NCBI GenBank assembly: GCA_021234155.1
Contig: JAJEKV010000006.1
Span: forward strand, 5,491,727 to 5,555,726
Direction of reading: 5' to 3'
DNA from: Isoetes taiwanensis
Lineage: Eukaryota; Streptophyta; Lycopodiopsida; Isoetales; Isoetaceae
Length of the DNA stretch: 64,000 nt
Numbering within the stretch: the first letter of the stretch is position 1; each line of letters opens with the position of its first letter. Shown here piece by piece: positions 38,721 through 51,238 of the stretch. Made by a program: the position numbers and the translations under genes. The notes beneath the pieces were generated by a model that saw only the letters and a list, made by a program, of their open reading frames with translations, ran no database searches and was not told where the DNA came from.

Positions 38721-40640
38721 ACAACTTCAAATTTGATGGAGTATTTGATGGAAATCCATCTCGACTTATACCCAAGGGCCTTCAAAAAACCTGGTGCATA
38801 TAGTGACTTTGGCAGTAAGCCCTTGTCAAATCATAAGATTCCAAATTGCTATAGTTATGTTCAGCCTACTGCTTTGTTTTTTGTAATTAAGGAGGCGTTG
38901 GCCCATTTCAAGTATCTTTGCCTATCCAATTTCTTTCACGTGCCTTGAGTAACATTTTTGATGTAGTAATAGGTCCTCAAGTGCTTATTGGCTCTAGTCA
39001 AGAGAAATTGCCTCTTGTCCTAGAGGCATGTAAACAAATGCATTCCCACTTGACAGCTGCCATGGTCTCCATGTGTAGGAAATCGAGGATCTTGATGAGG
39101 ACTCCTCATAACTGGAAGCTCAGTTGATATTGTGGAAGGACATAAAGATGCATTACGTGCTTACTCTGAACCAGAAGTTGGATGGCCATGACATGAAGAT
39201 GGGGAATGGGGAAGTCTCAGGGGGCAGGTATTGACTTTAGTACTTAATGATATATTTATCAGAATATGGACATATTCAAATCTAGTAAACATTCTTCAAG
39301 GATACCGTGATAAGATTATATGTATTTTTAACTCTTCTTGATTTTTATAATTTTTTTGGATTATTATTAGATAAAAAAGTATGATGGTTATCAAAGTTTA
39401 AAATTACTCTCTAGATCAATTTTCACTTCAATCTATTTGGAATTAAATTTTCATCTAAGATGAGCTCTATATGATTAAAATGTTAATTTTCAAAATGTTT
39501 AAAGAATTAGATGTTATTTTCAATATATTTTATTTCATCAATAATAAACTATTCAATATTTGTTATTGAAATATAAAATTTATCATTTAATTAATTTCAA
39601 TCTAGAACTTTTCTTAAAGTATTTTCAAAAGTAAGTGTGTGTAAATTGTGAAATTGTCATGATAGGTTTAAGTCAATCACTTATCACACCGTCAGATTTC
39701 ATTTACAAACTGATTTCCAATTTTTTTGTTTATTAGTTTAGAAAGCAATTTTATGCTTTTATAACTATTATACTTTTAATTTAAAAATAAAACCACACAA
39801 TAGAACTTATAAAAATTATGAGAATCAAGGAGAATTAAACATTATATAATCTTAAAAGACATCCTTGTCTATTAAATCTGAATAAGTCTAGATTTTGTTG
39901 AATATGCCATATTGCATAAGCTTTTAACATCATTATGAAATGCTCTTGCTTTTTATGTGCAACAATTCTTACAAGATGCATAAGATCCCGAATGCCTCTT
40001 TCAAATGTTTCTTGGTTGCATGGTTATAAGCGGATAGACCACATGGTTTATCCCTCATCTGGGTTCCACTAAATACTTGCTCTTAAGATACGCGAAATAA
40101 TATTTGGCTATCCAATTGTTTTAATGTCCAACATGAATCTTAAGCCATACCAATTGAGAGACAACTTTTTACGTGACCTAGTCTCTCATGCCATTTGTAG
40201 ATTGTGATTGATTCTATATTTTCCTATTTTATGTTATAAGTTGTCCCCTTTCATTGAATTCCGTAAGTTGCAAAGCAGTACATAAAGTAAGATTCTTCAT
40301 TCAGTTTTGTGACACTAAATTTAGGTTGCAAAATGGTGATTCAATTTTTTGACTTGCCATAGATCAATTCACAAAGGAATGTCATGGTTCTATTGTGAGA
40401 ATAGACATTTCTTGGATGGACTGGACAATCTTTCTCGCAGCTCCTATTTATACTGCCTCTTATCTCATTTCCCATCATTGAGTTCTCTTAAGCTTCTTTC
40501 ATTTTTCTTTTTTTGAAGTCTCATACTTCTCGGTGTGGTAATGTAGCATCCGAGACAACAATTATTATTACTATTTTCTCAGTGTGACATTGTATCCTCT
40601 GAGCAGTACTAATTGGATGTTTCTTGCGATGGTCTTTTTG
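38720..40640. other. AT-rich intergenic region
   Basis: 39240-40000 is very AT-rich and non-coding. From about 40530 to 40700 three diverged copies of a motif like TCTCGGTGTGGTAATGTAGC (near 40535, 40578 and 40674) appear with uneven spacing. No gene is recognised. Confidence 0.4.
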
Positions 40641-40931
40641 CGGATGATTCCCGATTGGTGAACTATTGATTCTTTCTCGTCGTGACCCTGGAGCCTCTGA
40701 ATCTTATTATATTTTGATGATATTGTGCCTTGATATGCATTCTTGCTTGAGGCAGCTAACTCCCTGCAGTGTCATTTTCTTTTTTTAGTCTTGAAATTGC
40801 AGGTTATTTTTTATGCTCTCTTGGTCCTCGAAGTGCGTGGGGTTGTCAGAATCTGTGACAAAACAATGGATCAATTAACAGAGACTCCGAATTTGCCCTT
40901 GGCTATCGCAGGTTTAGACTCAGAAAATCTA
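40641..40931. repeat. 291-bp duplicated block, copy 1
   Basis: Matches 54041-54331 with five differences in 291 bases by eye. It contains the last 20 codons of the unrecognised gene at 40871-41336 and its downstream sequence. The matching copy abuts the gag frame of an LTR element. Confidence 0.93.
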
Positions 40932-41336
40932 CGTGTGTGGAGATGGTTATTCCAGGCTAAATAGAATAGAATAGAATAGAGGCGAATAAATGCACAAGAA
41001 TAACTGCAGTATTCATACCTAGTGCCATGGCCCAAGTGTTGTAACAGAGGGAAGAAAGAAAACCTGAAAGTTTGTATGCCTGATGAAACTATCGCATCTA
41101 TTTTTAAAGCTGCGACGAAAAAAATAAGGCCGCCGTGGCCATTGTTATAGCTTCTATGGCACTTTTTAGAAAATGAAAAAGAGGTAGTATCCCTTACCTC
41201 TTATTGCATATTTTGCTTCATTTTTTTTTCTGATCTCCTGAGGCAACAGATCATGCGGGTCTTTGGTTAGAAATTTGCCATAGCCAGACCATCTTTCTTC
41301 ATCGTCAGAAAGAGACGCGGCAGAGGAACCAGCTCT
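40871..41336 (-). CDS. Unrecognised small protein gene, three 3' exons (5' end not found)
   Basis: Exons 41336-41198, 41063-41019 and 40956-40871 have good GT-AG borders (donors GTAAGG and GTATGA, acceptors TTTCAG and TATTTAG). All join in phase 1, giving 88 codons and a stop. The readable protein is acidic, then basic: SDDEERWSGYGKFLTKDPHD, LLPQEIRKKNEAKYAIRG, FLSSLCYNTWAMALA, WNNHLHTRRFSESK and AIAKGKFGVSVN. No stop or frameshift lies inside the joined frame, which supports a real gene. The first exon is preceded by an acceptor-like ATAG and an in-frame stop, so a 5' exon with the start codon is missing or not recognised upstream. I do not know the family. The 3' part is copied at 54041-54331. 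Confidence 0.6.
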
Positions 41337-41339
41337 CTA

Positions 41340-42074
41340 TTCTATTCTCAAATTTGTCCACAGCCTGAAAGAGTGCAGTTGCAGAGGCGGTGTTTTAGAA
41401 AGAAGATTTCGGATCTTTGACGAGACCAAGGCCTACGTGTTGTCATCTCCAAATTTCCCTTAGTATCTTTATTTTGTTCCCTGAAAAAAAAATCGACACG
41501 TGGCAAACATTCAACGCAAAAATATTAGAATAGAATCAAAGTAACTCGATTACATATAAGTTGAAAGGTTGTGAGTTTTAGAAGTTATGTTGTTATTAAT
41601 AATTTGTCCTATGTAAAAATCTATTGAGTTTGACCTTACAAGGATGTTTAGAAGCTTTATGTTTATGTTTTAGGGATGTTTAAGCATCCATATTCTCTTC
41701 ATTTCCATTTCCTTCCACCATTAGTTATTAGTTATTTATAGTGATTATTAACATGTTTCTTGGCTTTGTTTTGAATTTTTAATGATTTTTTCAATTGGTT
41801 TTAATGGAAAAATATAGGACAAAATACTAATTCATGAAGTACGTACTATAGAATGGAATGCATTCTAATTCATCAAGTACCTACTGTAGAATAGAGAAGG
41901 GGGAGGAGGATTTTTGGTCATGCCATATTGGCAACGCATCCCATTGGACATATGACATACATCCACCCCGCACAAATGTTATTTTGTTTGGTCCTTGTCC
42001 CCAACCGCCTTATTTTGAATGCGGCTCTAGGGATCCTCAAACTAACAAGTCTATCCCTGAGCTAGTTCTCAAGT
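41340..42074. other. Intergenic region, no gene seen
   Basis: May hold the missing 5' exon and promoter of the minus-strand gene at 40871-41336, but none can be identified. Pentamer runs of AGAAT/ATTCT type occur at 40960-40980, 41337-41350 and 42361-42381. Confidence 0.35.
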
Positions 42075-42485
42075 TTGGGTGATCATGCCAATGATCAGAT
42101 GGACTTTCTAATTGCCTCTATCCAAGCATCACTTTGCACAAAAACATGGCTTCGCCACACTTGAGGTTGGCCAATAACTAATGAAAAATTAAACATTGCT
42201 ATTCTTACCATTTTATAAGTATGGAACTGTACGTCACAAACCATTTGGAAATTAGGCCATGACTCCCGCTTTGCAAGATTATCCACAAGCAAGTACATGT
42301 TTGTACAAGTATTGACAATTACCAATTGTGACATTAGATTATGCATTATCAAAATGCAGTTTATTCTATTCTATTCTATTCCATGTTCTGTAGTGTTGCA
42401 AATATTGGTAAAATGTTGATTATATATAGTGTTGCAAAATTCTATATTATGCAAGTGGATGGACTTGGATGCTTTTAGAATTATT
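42075..42485. repeat. Duplicated segment, left part, copy 1
   Basis: 42075-42180 and 42225-42350 match 55000-55110 and 55680-55790. 42415-42485 (GTTGCAAAATTCTATAT to GCTTTTAGAATTATTAG) matches 59318-59402. Divergence is moderate, so this is older than the 291-bp block. Confidence 0.75.
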
Positions 42486-42501
42486 AGTACAAGAAATTTA
42501 T

Positions 42502-42525
42502 CGCGGCGGCCAAGGCCGCCGCGAA
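42502..42525. other. GC-only perfect hairpin
   Basis: TCGCGGCGGCC and its exact complement are separated by AA, an 11-bp stem of nearly pure G+C in AT-rich surroundings. A half-copy (GGCCGCCGC) recurs at 42632-42640, followed by the same AAAAGATACTCAG word that lies near the hairpin. Confidence 0.85.
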
Positions 42526-42529
42526 CATT

Positions 42530-43850
42530 TCTTTTGTTCGACACGGCGCAAAAGATATTGGGTGTAAAAGATACTCAGTGTGAAAGAAAAAATAGTGCAA
42601 AATGTACCACTGCAAAAGAAAATTCATGAGGGCCGCCGCAAAAGATACTCAGATTTATATACCTTTGGAATGGTGCAAAAAAATTTCTTGAAATGCAAGA
42701 CCTAATAGTGAAGAATTTGTGTAAGTAGATTCTCTTGTATTGACTTATGTACGTCGGATTTGGGACTTACATCATGTTCTTGTCTCGTGTTTTTCTGCCC
42801 ATAGAATAGACGAGGATTGAGAACATGGATTTTGTTCCATGGTTTCCTCATATAAGTTTTTTTTTTTTCCATTTACACTTTAGGGTCGGTTGAAAAAAAA
42901 GAGAGGTGATTCCACTATGCAGGACTTATGTTGTAACATGTCTATGTTGTAACATGTCGTAAACATCTAGTCCCATATAAAAGTATCAGAACAAAATAGT
43001 TTCAAATAGTTTGCTACTTTCTCAATTAAATTGTTAGATATCGTTGTTTGATTTTATCCCTGGCCAACAAATGCTTAACCATCTCCTCCAACACATTTTT
43101 TGGGTCTTCTTCTGCTAATCTTCCTTTTCCATTATAACTAATCTGTCTCCAGTTCCAAAAGTTGTCCTTTCTTAAGTTTTGCACATATGTGCTCTCTACA
43201 ATATGATACTTTGGTGAGTCTGGAATACCGATTGCACTTCAAAATCGAAAGTAGAACAAATATACTTTAAAGTGCCACCCTAAACGATGGGAATACCAAC
43301 AAAACCAGAAGAAGAGACAAAATACGACCACGGATGTTAACAAACAAAAACCGGCTTAATCTATTTCTCCAAGAATATCTCATTGCTTTGGTCCTTAAAT
43401 GCTAGAGGCCTATCATGCCAATTTACTTAGATAAACAAATGCGGGACGTGACATGTGGATGTGCTTGAGCATGTATATTGCCAATGTGTGATGAAGTCCC
43501 CAATATCCAATGATGCACCACACTACTTATTATGGATGTTAACAAACAAATAATTTGTTTCTCCAATCATACCTCATTGCTTTGGTACTTAAACGTTACA
43601 GCCCTATCATGCCAATTCACTTAGACAAACAAATCCGAGACGTGCATGTGGATGGGCTTGAGCATGTTTATTGCCAATGTGTAATGATGACCCCAATGCC
43701 GGAACATATAAAACAAACAACCAATAAAGCAAAATATAGAGACAACCTGCACATTTGATTTTGTGCAACTCTGCTTCAGATACAGACCATCAGATATAAT
43801 ACACAATAACTATATTTCCAGCAATTAATGTAGATAGAACAGAACTCTGT
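42530..43850. other. Intergenic region with short internal repeats
   Basis: 43380-43490 and 43555-43690 are imperfect copies of each other (CATTGCTTTGGTCCTTAAAT..., then AAACAAATGCGGGACGTG...). Otherwise there are no genes or RNA features I can support. Confidence 0.45.
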
Positions 43851-44359
43851 TCTCAAACATCCAAGCTAATGCGCCTCATGTCAACATACTCAAGAAACAT
43901 ATTGGGGACAGAAAAAGAACCTCCGAGAGAAGCTTGCATGAAGCAAATCAACAAAATTTCAGCAATGTGCTTATGCCAACTGCACCCAATCTTGACTAAC
44001 CTGGAAGCATATATCTGCAAGGAGAAATATACCGCATTAGAAAAAGGAGGATCTTTTACACGCAGAATGATTAAATGCAGCTTTCTATTACTGAGCATGA
44101 GACATTTTCTTTCGTTAAGTAACACCGGTTAGAAATGAAACACATCTCAGAGAAAGAAAAGCGAAAAATATGAGCAACAACCCTCTATAAATCACAAGTA
44201 GAAAAAGCCAAACAAAGATATAGCAGCCCAGAATTTCTGGAACTGGTAGCAACCACCTTAACATAACATCATAACATCTTGAAATAGAGAGCTCGACTCA
44301 TAGCACAAATATTGGAAACTCAAATTTTAGCTGTCATTAAGAACTAGAATAGATTCTAT

Positions 44360-45551
44360 TATCTAACTCCGCTTTAAAACACATAATGATCCTCTATAGA
44401 GAATGGCAAGAAATAGCATCGATTTATACCTATATGGCCCGGCCGTAAAAGTTTTAGGGATTCCGTAGATTGTCCACGTAATGGTTGGAGTAACTCGGTA
44501 TTCCATCATTAGTGTCTCGTAATGACCTAAAAAAAAACTAATCAAAGATAATACACATAACAAAACCACAATATTTGATCCGCAAAGTAGAGTACATAAA
44601 TGATAATGAAATTTCCCATACGAATTGCTTGTAGCAGCCTGTCCAATGTTAATTGTATATCCAAATGAAGCCAGCTATTATGCTATAGAAGAAGTGACAA
44701 AGACTGCCAACATTTGGAAAGACACAACGAAGAACAAAACAAAGAAATAAAAGCAAATCCAATGAACATACCTCGTGATATTGCACGATGTATGAGTTGC
44801 ACATTGTTGTGCGTAAAACCAAGACTCTCACCAAGCTCCTCAGATTCATGCAACCGAATGTCCCCAATTAGGACATTATTTCCAAGATACCTGAATAGTA
44901 CCATAACTATATGAGCTGCCAGATGGGTAAAACGAGGAGGAGAGTGTGATGTTCTTACAACTCTTGTAAACGTGGAGGCAACTGAAATGGTATCATTTGA
45001 CCGAGATGATTGTTGCTCGTGTCTCCTCGAATTACAATGTTTGGCATGTAGTCTAAGAAGAAAAGTTGAGAAGATACATTTGAGTGTGGGAAAAGTGCCT
45101 TACGTAATTAAGAGATTGTTGAACTTGGTCAATGAAGTACCCAAAGAACCGCCAAGCTTGAGGTTGGGAAGACGCCCGAGATCACAATATACATTGAAAT
45201 TGATATTTGATTAGATAAACCGGCCGCATTGTGTTATACAACCTAATTACTTACATTGCAACAATGTCGCTTCCGAGCATTGGACTCCTTGCCATAAATC
45301 CCCGCATGGGTCCGCTTTGGAGGAATTCCATCCCAAAAGAGGAGGCTACTACAAACCGGGCGAGAGAGTCTTAAGAGCAACAACCGCAGAAAAGCAAAGG
45401 ACGCCGATTATGATGGCTAATTAACTTCTTACACCCACATAGCAAAAGCGTTAATGGCCATTGCTTTTACCATCTTGTGGGTCTGTGGTTCCGCAAATGC
45501 ATATGATAATATAAACACTAAAGCCATCAAAAGCATCCATTTGTGAACCAT
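44360..45551 (-). pseudogene. STRUBBELIG-receptor-like LRR protein, N-terminal relic
   Basis: 45551-45435 encodes a signal peptide (MVHKWMLLMALVFILSYAFA). 45345-45255 encodes PPLLGWNSSKADPCGDLWQG then VQCSEATLLQ, the Trp/Cys cap that precedes the LRRs of STRUBBELIG-family receptors. LRR pieces follow: NLKLGGSLGTSLTKFNNLLI (to 45104), DTSNNHLGQMIPFQLPPRLQ (to 44959) and YLGNNVLIGDI plus, in another frame, GCMNLRSLVRVLVL (from 44890). A last piece is near 44530-44420. The expected acceptor before the third exon is absent, phases clash at exon 4, and exon 5 is frameshifted. No kinase is present. In life the family acts in tissue-morphogenesis signalling; this copy is most likely dead. Confidence 0.65.
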
Positions 45552-46637
45552 TTCTATCGCCTAGAAGAATGCGGATCATATGCGTATGGATCTTGAGTTG
45601 ATGGTCACATGTAGCCTCCATTTAGATAAGTTGCGGGAACCCACTTCATTTTGCGAAACGTAAATAAATAAATATGAAGCAAAGCATATGAAAAGCACGC
45701 GCAATTGATAATATGACACCTAAGATCATTTATATGAAATTCTCAAAGCATCGAAGAGGATGCGAAATGCCAGCTTGATGTGGTGTCGATGTGCCACCTG
45801 AGCTCGGGCAAGGATGAATATTATTAATGGCAAGCTTGGGCACTTGTCTAGAGATGCTTCCATGGATTTGGGCCCCAGCATTTTTTTGCCTTGCTTGTCT
45901 AAAAAGCATGAAATGCACGGTTTTAGAAGGTAAACACGTTGTCTTTTTTACAGAACCCATCTGCGGAGATATACCAAGATAAGCTCTGTTGCATCCGTGC
46001 ATACAACTTAAGGTTAGGTAGCGTGGTAGACCCATCTGGGAAGAAACCCTGTACCCCCATTGCCCATTGTGATTGTACTGAATAAATCATCTAACCCACC
46101 GCTCTGCTCTCATGATTATTGCAATGCCCGTGCCCATCCATTATGAAAGAGTATGAGATCATACCGCATTACCCCCTTTTCTTCCCCTTCGGAAGAACAA
46201 ATCTTCATGGATATGATGGATTTTCACACCAGGCATAACTGCTTCTGTGACGAATAATATATGGAATAACCATACCTAACCGGATCACCAGTGCTGACCC
46301 CGCAATCAGTTTCAAAATCTCATCTATATCTGCCGATTTGCCACAACCGGATCTTCATCGATGGACCCTTGAAATGCAAGCGCTTATGAATGGGCGCAAC
46401 ATCGCCAAGGTATGTCGCCATAGCAAGAAACCGGATCCATGGCGACGGATTGCTTGGAGAGCAAATGCATAGAGTAGAGCAGGGGATTGCTTCGGAAGCA
46501 AGAAAGCCTGTCGCCATTATTTATTTAATTTTCATTTATGCTTTTTTTTTTTTTCAAGGACAGGTGGCATGCTCACATCTTTTTCTGGCGAAAAAATATT
46601 AGGTTCAAACAAAAAACCCAACTGCCTTATATATGTT
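45552..46637. other. Intergenic region upstream of the LRR relic
   Basis: Minus-strand ORFs at 45730-46035 (101 codons) and 46320-46517 (65 codons) have no recognisable motif, and I found no splice partners. A T-run is at 46541-46554. Confidence 0.4.
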
Positions 46638-47375
46638 TAGATATCATTAGGTCTATTATCATATCATGTGGTTTTTCTAATTGTCCAATGTTGCATGTTT
46701 CGTTACATATTCAAGCAAATAAATAAATAAAGGAGCTCTAGCTGCACAAAAAAAATTACATAAAAGAGAAACACTTTTTTTTTTTACATTGCATTGTACA
46801 AGTAAATTAGAATGAATCAAATAATCTATGCACTATTATGATAGGTTCATTTTCTTTGTTCTTCCATTTATTAAAAGAATATAAAAGAAAATAACGTTTT
46901 ACCTTTCTATCTGAACCTTATTTAAAATATAAAAGCATCTTCCAAACCTTCAAAAAATTATAGAAATTGTTGAATAGTAAGAATCTCTCCCTCCAAATAT
47001 AAGATAAGGTGGCATGCTGGATTTGAAATCACGATCATGTTTGTTCTAAGCAAGACGGTACGATGTATTTGGAAGATCACATGCTTGTTCCTTTCTTAAA
47101 CAAGGAGCCACTATAAGGGGATCAATATCTTTATTATTGCGCCATATTAAGATTATTTAGAAGTACAAAATGCAATGCTTGGTTGGAGACCTTTGCAGGA
47201 TGTATCTATACAAATTTGTATGAATATGACATGTATAGAGGACTAGTAATCTACAGATAAGTTTTCTATCCCAAAGCATTAGAATATAACTTTTTATTTC
47301 AACATGTTCTTCTATGGATTGAAAGAAATGCGAAGTACTATTGTAATGGAAGCTGCATGTGCCCTTATGCTAACT
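46638..47375. repeat. Duplicated segment, right part, copy 1
   Basis: Matches 59408-60115 in order and orientation, from ATATCATTAGGTCTATTATC to AGTACTATTGTAATGGAAGC and AACTTGTT. Many substitutions and small indels. Non-coding. Confidence 0.85.
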
Positions 47376-47860
47376 TGTTACAAGGATCTTAGATTCATGC
47401 AGAACATTGAACAATATAAGGGAGGGGATACTATTTTTGCGCAGTGAAAAATAGTGTTTTTGAAACCTTATGACCTAGCCAATTATGTAATTGGTCCTCA
47501 TGAACAACGAACATTTTTGTAATGATGCTGACTAACATGATTAGCATGCTCACCTAACTCAAGATACAACAGTTTCTTAATTTCTAGCCACATCGTGAAA
47601 TAATATCTTATGCCATTGGATTCTATCCAATGTTTGGTTAGGCCAAAGAACTGTGTCAAGTTTTTGGAAATTAGTGGTTGGAATACAAGGTAATTAAGGC
47701 GAATACATGATTTTACCATGGTAATTACTTAAGTTTTTGTTGGAAGTCATGATGTTGTCATGGGCATTTACTTTTGTTGCCCTTTTACTTCTAAATCAGG
47801 CTAATTTGGAACAGGAACTAAGGGGTCTAAACTAGAAGCATCACCGAAAATAATGGTCAC
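47376..47860. other. Intergenic region before the LINE
   Basis: No gene recognised; AT-rich up to about 47,860, where base composition changes sharply to GC-rich at the LINE. Confidence 0.5.
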
Positions 47861-50800
47861 TAGGTCTCTACCCCCCTTCCCCCTCAAACTTTGGAGCCCC
47901 CAAAACCCCCAAACCCCCAAAAGGTGCTCTGACCGCGATTTTGGGTCCCCAAATTGGATTCTAAGCACCCTTTTCGCAGCCAGAGACCCCTCAAACTTTG
48001 GAAGTCATGGCCACAGAAGATGGGCCAGCACAGGGAAACCCAAAGGCGAGGGGCATGCATAAAGCGGTCCCGATCAGCCATCATGGATGGAGGGAAGAGT
48101 CATCCTCCATGAAGAAGGAGGCTCGGGCTAAGGCTAAAACCCCCGGTAGCGGCCCGGCCGGTGGAAGGGATTGATTGCTCGACCACGCTAGAACTCCCCG
48201 CCTCGGGCAGAAATGGAGCCACGCCAAGGCGCGGCGTGGAGGCTAACGGTGCCGTATTGAGGCTAACGGTTCCCGGGCCGGCATGGCGGTGGAGATGGAG
48301 TCCTCGGCACCCCACGTGCTCAGAAGGCAACTGGTGGTCGAGAAGAACCGCATCACAGGTCTGGAGACCCGGACACGGCTGCGTAAAGATGGCCTTGGCC
48401 CCTACACACTTCGCGACGGCAACCATGCCATGCAGGAGCTCGCTGACATGCGGGCCCGCCTAGACTCTGTGTTCATCACTCTGGACACCATGACACAGGA
48501 GAGGGAGCGGGCAATGCATGAGACGATGGTCACGGTTTCTCGGCTTCAGTCAGAGGTTGAGGAGGCCACCACCATGGCACGGGGAGCGCAGTCGCTCTTG
48601 CGCATACCAGATTAATTCGGTTCTTCTTGAGTATGATCGAGCCAGCAAGCCCGGCTCTGGACGCCCGTGTGCTGGGGCTCAAGCACGCCCTCGCTACTCA
48701 GAGCATCTGGAGCTCCAGGGGTTGCGGGCAGCCATCCATAAACCCGGGGCGGGGTCTCCCTACCGGGTTCATAGTCACCGCAAAGTCTGAGGCGGGGAGA
48801 TGGCCAGCGGCGGCCCCGCCACGCAGAGCTGCGTGCTCCCAGACTTCCTGGCCGGACGCCGCTCGGACCGCTATCCCCTAGCGGCCTCTTCTGGCCGTGA
48901 CCCGGGGACCACACCGCTGGCCCCGACCTCAAGCCACCCCACGCCATCCCGCCACCACCACCACCACCCTAGCACGGTGCCCCAGGCCCTCGCCCACCTT
49001 TGACTCCGCAGTAGGTAGAACTCAAGAGCGCAGATGGAGAGGCCACAATCCGGTAGTCCCGAGGCATGCCGGAAGAGGAGGGGAGAGTCTCGCCCACAAC
49101 ATCCGAACACACATTCTCGACGGATGATATTTCCGGGCGATTCACATTCAGCCTTTGGGTCGTGGACCGCATTGTCATATTCCGCGGTTGCGGATGCGCG
49201 GTGTGCATGATGCCATATTGCGCCCGAGGGGGCAAGATCTTTGAAGGGGACATCCCATGCGTGGGACGGGACCTCACACCCGCACCACCGCGGGGAGGCC
49301 TTGTGGGCGGGGAGCTTGTGGGGTCGAGGCATTAGCCACCAAGGGGGTGCCGCAGATTGGTTCGGGGGTGGGATGCACATTTTCCGCCCGACCCGCTCAT
49401 CTGCCGAACCACGCAGCCCTAGCTGCTTAATTGAGCGTGGCCACCTTACGCTTCTCCTACCACGGCCCCCTTCTCACGCTTCTACTCACGCTCCCTCCAC
49501 GACCCCGCCCTCTCAACCACATCTTTGCCTCCGCTCCATCGCTTCTCCCTTTCGACCTCGCTTCCGTCCTCCCCGACTTCGGTTGCGCGCTACCACGCGT
49601 GCGACAAATAGGAATTGTGCCTCCGGGTGGTCTCATAGAATTGTCGAGGCTTCCCTTGGTAGAAGGGGCGGTCTCAACTCCGTGGCAGCCGATATGGATC
49701 TCATCTTTCTCATGGAGACATGGGAGCATCTTTGAGCCTGAGGCTACCTCTGTAGGGTTACCAATATTCGGTACTTGTGGGTTCGTGTGCATAATACTAG
49801 TGGCAACCCTCTTTTTTCGGCGCTGTTATTTCCCTCACTTGCCAGAGCACCTTCTATCGCGAGCCACTCCGTCGCGGATAGGATGGACCCTTATGTCGAT
49901 CTATATGATGACATACAACGGCCTGGCGGTTGGGTAAGTGGAGTCCTTCTTGGGGATTTCAATGCACTGACAGGGGTAGTAGAGCAGCCCATGAGACTTG
50001 ACCCCTCGGCCGACGATGTCCTGCAGCCTACGTCCCTTGAGGCAATCAATTCGCCCACGAGGATCGGATGACAGCCAAGTCACTCGCTTTGGCAGACAGT
50101 TGCTCCTGCTATGTGGTATTTTTGACTTGATAATTTGCAGTGGCACATCCACGGTGGCCCGCTTCATAAAGTGCACATGCGAGACGTGACAATCGGGGGG
50201 AGGGTCTAGTGTGGTGGACTATGTGCTCAGTAGTTGCGCCAAGATATGCATCTCATCAGTCGTTTCCGGGTGGGCACCGGCAGTCGGGATGAGGAGATCG
50301 ACTCAAATCACCTCCCACTTTATTTGGACATGGTTTGGCAAGTCGCCAGAACCCCCACTATGCCAGCCCCTCGCCATCCTCAGTTCTTGCGAGATGCTCA
50401 TGGACTACGCCAAGATGCTCATGGAGGTGCTTTGGCGGACCCCTCCCCGCCCCGCGTCGCCGCTCATGGACAACAACATTTCCGCGTAACCGATGGTTTG
50501 ATGCGGAGTGTAAAGAACGCAAGCGCCCGGCTCCGTCACATTCGGATCCGGTACCCACTTGCGGGCCACCACCACGATGCAGCGTCCATCCGAAGGAGAC
50601 AAAGGCGCGGTACCTTGCCAGGCATCAGGGGGAGATGTTCGGCCTGCTGGACACTCATCCTCGAACCTTTTGGCGCAGAGTGCTTGAAGGCCAGCCCGAC
50701 CCTCTGGGGGACATCACACCGGGTAGTGGGAGCGATGCGTGCCGGCGGCTCTATGACCCACCGGGGGGGCCGTGCGCCCATACCCCCACGATGGCCCCCA

Positions 50801-51238
50801 TTGGTTCTCGCCCGGAGGAGGATGTTGTGGAGGGCACACAACGGTGGCTAATGGGAAGGCAGCGGACCTCGATGGTATGCAGGCCGAGTTACTCAAATGG
50901 GCAGGGCAGCCGCTAGTGCCGATCCTCACTACCCCTCCTTCAGCAGCATTGCGGGGAAGGTTTCCCAGACAATGGACCACAAGCGGGGTTGTCCCCATTC
51001 ACAAGGGGGCGATCCACCTTTGTCCTACCAATTCTTGGGACAATCATGGTCGGGCGATTCGGTATTTGCCAAACCGTTGGTCGGCATTCTCGGCGGCGGT
51101 TGACCCACAGGCATCGGGCATCGATGTCGCGAGCCCTCACACAAGCAGGCTTTAGACCCCGCCACTCAACGATTGACCATATCTTTACACTGCGGGCACT
51201 GATTGAAGACAGCCGGAACCATCGGCAGGACTTGTATT
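47861..51238 (+). mobile_element. GC-rich non-LTR retrotransposon (LINE), decayed and truncated
   Basis: Sharp change to GC-rich, CpG-containing DNA. 48283-48615 encodes a 110-residue alpha-helical ORF1-like piece (ADMRARLDSVFITLDTMTQE). 49620-50070 gives AP-endonuclease motifs (VAADMDLIFLMETWEH, then GWVSGVLLGDFNALTG) in one frame with a single TGA between. 50211-50320 gives VVDYVLSS and DSNHLPLYLDM in other frames. 50840-51238 holds the start of reverse transcriptase (GKAADLDGMQAELLKWAGQP, QWTTSGVVPIHKG, then QAGFRPRHSTIDHIFTLRAL). Many frameshifts make it inactive. The RT is cut at 51238 by an LTR element, before its catalytic motifs. The LINE 3' end was not found on the far side. Confidence 0.85.

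Noticed and set aside
43853-44132. Kinase domain expected downstream of the LRR relic
   Set aside because: No kinase motif was found in any frame on the minus strand below 44,360.
48871-49380. Long minus-strand ORFs over the LINE
   Set aside because: GC-rich DNA has few stops by chance; the LINE motifs are all on the plus strand.
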